In this document: piece after piece, positions 60,543 to 64,000 of the stretch
Numbering within the stretch: position 1 is the stretch's first letter
Layout: each line of letters starts with the position of its first letter
Assembly: GCF_040839445.1 (NCBI RefSeq)
Contig: NZ_JBDPGJ010000004.1
Span: forward strand, 248,001 to 312,000
Source: Aquibium pacificus
GTDB lineage: Bacteria; Pseudomonadota; Alphaproteobacteria; Rhizobiales; Rhizobiaceae
Direction: 5' to 3'
Length of the DNA: 64,000 bases
Program-made: the position numbers and the translations under genes
Notes under the pieces: generated by a model
Seen by the model: only the letters and a program-made list of their open reading frames with translations
Database searches by the model: none
What the model was told of the DNA's origin: nothing

Positions 60543-61570
60543 AGGCCGGGGTGATGGCCAGGACGGGAACCGCGATGCCGGGTCTGGGAAAGGGCACCGG
60601 CAGGAAGAACATGCTCGAGCGCGTCGTCGCCATCGTGACGCTCGCGCTCGCCATCGTCTTCGCGATGACCATCGACGGGTTCGCGACTTTGGGAAACTTC
60701 CGCGTCATCCTGTCCAATTCCGCGTCGCTGGCGGTGCTCAGCTGCGGCATGGCGGTGGTCATCATCTCGCGCGGCCTCGACCTGTCGCTGATCGCCCAGA
60801 TGATTGCCGGCGCCACCATCTTCGGCATCCTGATCACCAACGGCGTTCCGGCGCCCGCCGCCCTGTTCGTCGCCATCGTCGCCATGATCGTCATCGGCAT
60901 CCTCAATGCCTGGCTGATCGCTTATGTCGAGATACCGGCAATGCTGGCGACCCTGGCATCCGCCATGCTGCTGGTCGGCCTGCTGCGTTTCGCAATCTTG
61001 CGCGGCGAGTTTCTTCTGCTGTTGCCCAAATCGGACCCGACGGTGGCATTCCTCGCGGGAGACATCCTGCCCGGCCTGTCCGTGCCCGTCGTCCTGATGA
61101 TCGCGACGCTCGCCGCGAGCTGGTTCCTGCTCGCCCGCTCCACAGCCGGCAAGATCATCTATGCGATGGGCGACAATTTCCAGGCGGCGCGCCTCGCCGG
61201 ACTGCCGGTGCGCACGACCCTCGTCGTCGTCTACGTCTTTGCCGGACTGACTGCGCTCGTCGCCGGCCTGATCATGGCGGCGGCCAGCGGCGCGGTCGAT
61301 TTCCGCACGGTCACCAACGGGACGCTGCTCTTCGACGTCATCCTCGTGGTGGTCCTCGGCGGCATTCCGCTTCGCGGCGGGCGCGGCAGCGTGCGCAACA
61401 TTTTAGTCGGCGTCGCGCTGATCGCGATCATGCGCAACGGCATGACGCTGATGAACGTCACGACGCAGACGCAGGACATGCTCAAGGGGCTGGTCCTGCT
61501 CACCGCGATCGTCACCGACAATTACCTGAATCCCAGAGATGCCGAGACCGACACGGTGGGCGATCTCTGA
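60539..61570 (+). CDS. Sugar-type ABC transporter permease (RbsC/BPD_transp_2 family)
   Basis: 343 residues; its ATG overlaps the LivF-like stop (ATGA), so a ribose-type permease is translationally coupled to a Liv-type ATPase. Eight or more membrane segments; conserved parts are ISRGLDLSLIAQMIAGATI, IPAMLATLASAMLLVGLLR and LLFDVILVVVLGGIPLRGGRGS. It should pair with the binding protein at 61598 and the second permease at 62689; no sugar-type ATPase lies in the window. Confidence 0.94.
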   Translation: MKAGVMARTGTAMPGLGKGTGRKNMLERVVAIVTLALAIVFAMTIDGFATLGNFRVILSNSASLAVLSCGMAVVIISRGLDLSLIAQMIAGATIFGILITNGVPAPAALFVAIVAMIVIGILNAWLIAYVEIPAMLATLASAMLLVGLLRFAILRGEFLLLLPKSDPTVAFLAGDILPGLSVPVVLMIATLAASWFLLARSTAGKIIYAMGDNFQAARLAGLPVRTTLVVVYVFAGLTALVAGLIMAAASGAVDFRTVTNGTLLFDVILVVVLGGIPLRGGRGSVRNILVGVALIAIMRNGMTLMNVTTQTQDMLKGLVLLTAIVTDNYLNPRDAETDTVGDL

Positions 61571-61597
61571 CGATGCCATGCAACCAGGGAGGAAAGC

Positions 61598-62587
61598 ATG
61601 TTTGACAGTCTAGGAAGAATGTTTCGTACAGCCGTGGCGGGGGCTCTCGTCGGTTCCTGCGCCATCGTCGCCACGAACTCCGCCATGGCGGCCGAAAGCG
61701 ACATGGCCGGCAAGAAGGTGATCTTCGTGCCGATCGCGATGGGCATTTCCCTCACCGAAGGATGGGCTCGCCGCATGCGGGAGCACGCGGACATCCACGG
61801 CTATTCGATCGACGTGAGGGATGCCGCCTTCAACACGAGCGTCATGGCGGAACTCGTCGCCAAGGCCATCAGCGACAAGCCCGACGTGCTGGTGGTGCAC
61901 AATCCCACGGTCCAGCTGCTGGCGCGCCAGATCAAGCAGGCCGAGTCGGAAGGCATCAAGGTCTTGCAGATCAACCTGCAGTCCAACCAGCCGTCCACAG
62001 CCTTCGTCGGTGCGAACTGGGAGCGGATCGGCCGCGAGATCGCCGAGGACATCGTCAAGGAATGTGGTGAAGGCTCCGGCAAATCGGGCAAGGTCGCGAT
62101 CGTTCCCGGCCAGCTCACCGCAGCCGACAGCGTCATCATGAACGAGGCCGCCTTCAAGGTGTTCGAGGGGCACAAGGAGATCCAGGTCGTGTCCAACCAG
62201 GCGTCCGACTGGGAGCCCGAGAAGGCGCGCCAGATCACGGCGACCGTCCTGCAGCAGCATCCGGACCTCTGCGCCATCTTCGGTCACTGGGACGTCCACA
62301 CGATGGGCGCCGGCAACGCGGTCAAGGACGCCGGCAAGGCCGACGACGTGCTGGTCTATTCGACCGGCGGCGGCGACGACGTCGCCTGCAAGGCGGTCGA
62401 GGATGGAGTCCAGGACCGCATCTGGAGCTACGACGCGGACGGCCAGGGCCGCGACGCGGGCACCATGATCGATCTCCTGCTTCAGGGTGCCACCGCGGCC
62501 GACGGATCGATGCTGATCGCCGAATCGCCATTGAAGATCATCAAGGCCGGCGAGAATTACGATTCGTCTCTCTGCTGGAAGATGTGA
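61598..62587 (+). CDS. Sugar-type ABC transporter substrate-binding protein (Peripla_BP_4)
   Basis: 329 residues with a signal peptide cleaved near AMAAE. The mature part has the ribose-binding-protein layout: KKVIFVPIAMGISLTEGWARRM, DVLVVHNPTVQLLARQIKQA, QATVLQQHPDLCAIFGHWD-type hinge region and a C-terminal DGSMLIAESPLKII. GGGAGG-like AGGGAGGAAAG precedes the ATG. Binds a sugar or polyol in the periplasm. A 9-bp GC stem-loop follows the stop before the fused permease gene. Confidence 0.93.
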   Translation: MFDSLGRMFRTAVAGALVGSCAIVATNSAMAAESDMAGKKVIFVPIAMGISLTEGWARRMREHADIHGYSIDVRDAAFNTSVMAELVAKAISDKPDVLVVHNPTVQLLARQIKQAESEGIKVLQINLQSNQPSTAFVGANWERIGREIAEDIVKECGEGSGKSGKVAIVPGQLTAADSVIMNEAAFKVFEGHKEIQVVSNQASDWEPEKARQITATVLQQHPDLCAIFGHWDVHTMGAGNAVKDAGKADDVLVYSTGGGDDVACKAVEDGVQDRIWSYDADGQGRDAGTMIDLLLQGATAADGSMLIAESPLKIIKAGENYDSSLCWKM

Positions 62588-62623
62588 CGATCGCAACCCC
62601 ACCACCGCGATAGCGGCCTGGTC

Positions 62624-62645
62624 GCGGGGCTCTCCGGAGCCCCGC
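62624..62645 (+). terminator. Stem-loop between sugar-type binding protein and fused permease
   Basis: GCGGGGCTC and GAGCCCCGC form a perfect 9-bp stem with a TCCG tetraloop, then TTCCTT. It is 37 bp after the binding protein stop and could attenuate or protect the message, as after the LivJ-like gene. Confidence 0.55.
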
Positions 62646-62688
62646 TTCCTTGCCCGTTCCGCTTCTCTGGCTCGCCCGGAAACCCGCA

Positions 62689-64000
62689 ATGGCCGCCGAC
62701 ATCGACTTTTCGAGCCTGCCTAGACAGCATGTGCCCCGCGTGGTCCTTTCGCCGCGCCGCATCGTCTCCGACGTGCTGTCGAAAGGCTGGGTCGAGAGCC
62801 TCATCCCGTTCGTCGCGCTCCTTCTTGCGGTGATCGGCATCCTGGCGACGACCGAAGACTACTTTTCGTCCACGAACATCCGCAACCTGGCTCAATACGC
62901 GGCCGATGGCGGCCTGGTCGTTCTGGCATTGCTGATCGTGGTGGCGGTCGGCGGCATCGACCTGTCGGTGGGGTCCAACTTCGCCATGTCGGCGTTCGTC
63001 GCGCTGTTCTGTTTCCACATTCTCGAACTCCCGGTGCCAGCGGCGCTGGCGGCCACGCTCGCCACCGGCGCACTCGTCGGGGTGGTCAACGGGACCATTG
63101 CCGGCCTGCTCGGATGCGGCGCGCTTCTGACCACCCTGGGCACGATGATCACCACGCGCGGGCTCTACACGCTCGCTTCGCAGGCGCAACTGGTCGAGAT
63201 CTCCACCTCCGCCCGGATGGACGACCTGTGGGACTGGGTCGGCTTCGAAAAGGTCCTGACCTTCCCGGTCGGCTTCTGGGTGCTGGTAGCAGTCGCAGCG
63301 GTCGTCTTCGTGGTCTTTCGCCAGACCCGTTTCGGTTGGCATGTCCTTGCAGTCGGCGGTAACCGCAAGGCGGCGCGTCACGGCGGCATCCGCGTCAGGT
63401 CGACGATCTTCTTCGCCTATGTCCTTGCCGGCCTCATCGTGGGCCTGGCGGGGTTCCTCTATGCCGCACGGCAGAACAGCGTCGGCTCCGACACCGGCAT
63501 CGGCCTGGAATTCTTCGCGCTGACCGCTCTGGTGGTCGGCCTCGGAGGCTTCGTCCCGGGCCGCGGCGCCGTGGTGTCGGTGCTCATCGGCTTCGCCACG
63601 ATCTACATATTGAACAACGCGATGGTGAACGCCGGCTTCCGCGGCGATTTCGTGCAGCTTTCGATGGGCGCGATCATCCTCGTCATCCTCGCCATCGACG
63701 TGAAATTCCGCAAGAACCGGCATCGCCTGCTGGCCTCTACCTACCTCGATCCGACGGCATTCGAAACCGGCGCGGTGAAGGGCATGCAGGGGCTGATGCC
63801 CGACGAGATCGCACCGAAGCTGAAGCAGGCGCAAATCCTCGTCGCGGGCCAGGTCGACGGACCGGAGGACGTGCTCCTCGATGCCGCCGGCAACATCTAT
63901 TGCGGCAGCCGCGACGGCTACCTCTTCAGGATCGCGGCACCCGACCATGCGAAAGCCGAGGTGCTCGCCAAGATCGGCGGGCGTCCGCTCGGCCTCGCCT
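62689..64000 (+). CDS. Sugar-type ABC permease fused to an SMP-30/strictosidine-synthase-like beta-propeller (3' cut)
   Basis: The frame is open to the window end, 437 codons visible from ATG MAADIDF. Residues about 45-345 are a BPD_transp_2 permease (VVAVGGIDLSVGSNFAMSAF, TRFGWHVLAVGGNRKAARHGGI, LTALVVGLGGFVPGRG). After a charged cytoplasmic segment, residues from about 385 read QILVAGQVDGPEDVLLDAAG, NIYCGSRDGYLFRI and GGRPLGLA, the first blades of an SMP-30/gluconolactonase or strictosidine synthase propeller. The domain would lie C-terminal to the last helix, probably cytoplasmic. It could act on the imported lactone or sense it. I recall similar fusions in rhizobial genomes. Confidence 0.88.
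   Translation, partial: MAADIDFSSLPRQHVPRVVLSPRRIVSDVLSKGWVESLIPFVALLLAVIGILATTEDYFSSTNIRNLAQYAADGGLVVLALLIVVAVGGIDLSVGSNFAMSAFVALFCFHILELPVPAALAATLATGALVGVVNGTIAGLLGCGALLTTLGTMITTRGLYTLASQAQLVEISTSARMDDLWDWVGFEKVLTFPVGFWVLVAVAAVVFVVFRQTRFGWHVLAVGGNRKAARHGGIRVRSTIFFAYVLAGLIVGLAGFLYAARQNSVGSDTGIGLEFFALTALVVGLGGFVPGRGAVVSVLIGFATIYILNNAMVNAGFRGDFVQLSMGAIILVILAIDVKFRKNRHRLLASTYLDPTAFETGAVKGMQGLMPDEIAPKLKQAQILVAGQVDGPEDVLLDAAGNIYCGSRDGYLFRIAAPDHAKAEVLAKIGGRPLGLA

Noticed and set aside
62557..63948. Minus-strand frame of 463 codons
   Set aside because: Opposite the fused permease; His/Arg/Asp-rich with no membrane or catalytic motif.
1..64000. CRISPR array, tRNA or rRNA genes, insertion sequences, prophage
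   Set aside because: Looked for regularly spaced repeats, cloverleaf-like intergenic stretches, transposase motifs and phage structural genes; none was seen by reading.

Overview
The window reads as a high-GC alphaproteobacterial chromosome, most likely Hyphomicrobiales (Rhizobiales; Mesorhizobium/Phyllobacteriaceae-like). Reasons: GC is about 60-65% by eye; pyrC and pyrE are adjacent; there are many solute importers; HWE histidine kinase, DUF982, BA14K, DUF892 and PRC-barrel genes are present; and promoters of the alphaproteobacterial EcfG type (GGAAC-N17-GTT) recur. No rRNA, tRNA, CRISPR, phage or insertion sequence was seen. The genus is an inference.

Layout. (1) 1-10.5 kb is a catabolic cluster: an enolase-superfamily enzyme (5' cut), an odd alpha/beta hydrolase, three SDR dehydrogenases, a quinone oxidoreductase, an EthD protein, a cytochrome P450, a TRAP binding protein, an epoxide-hydrolase-like enzyme and a 7Fe ferredoxin. 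(2) 10.5-18.9 kb is one minus-strand operon: NMT1/TauT-type ABC importer, FAD oxidoreductase, class III CoA-transferase, enoyl-CoA hydratase, LysR regulator and amidohydrolase. (3) 19.1-25.8 kb holds pyrE, pyrC and a BMP-type nucleoside importer that includes an unlisted 48-residue membrane protein. (4) 25.9-40 kb is an envelope and stress region: a DMT exporter, an AI-2E pseudogene with two lesions, an EF-hand/PRC-barrel protein, PAP2, small exported proteins, DUF421, an HWE kinase, an EEP / YbhN-like / phospholipase D trio, SodC, DUF982, DUF892 and BA14K. Nine GGAAC-N17/18-GTT promoters at eight loci mark most of these as general stress response targets. (5) 40.3-49.1 kb is an oligopeptide-type ABC operon (with a permease-ATPase fusion) that continues into a hydrolase, a CoA-transferase and a probable trans-3-hydroxy-L-proline dehydratase; a GntR gene diverges from it. 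(6) 50.4-64 kb carries a carboxylesterase, an acyl-CoA ligase, a TetR regulator, then an SDR followed by a complete Liv importer, translationally coupled to a ribose-type permease, a sugar-type binding protein and a permease fused to an SMP-30-like domain that runs off the end.

Together, regions 1, 2, 5 and 6 pair uptake systems with CoA-linked or ester-cleaving catabolism of unidentified small carboxylates, esters or terpenoid-like compounds, each with its own regulator. Region 4 is a separate stress regulon. The strongest new observations are the stress-promoter cluster with one symmetric promoter shared by divergent genes, a repeated 17-bp palindrome linking the ferredoxin gene to the NMT1-type operon, the doubly broken AI-2E gene, and the permease/SMP-30 fusion.
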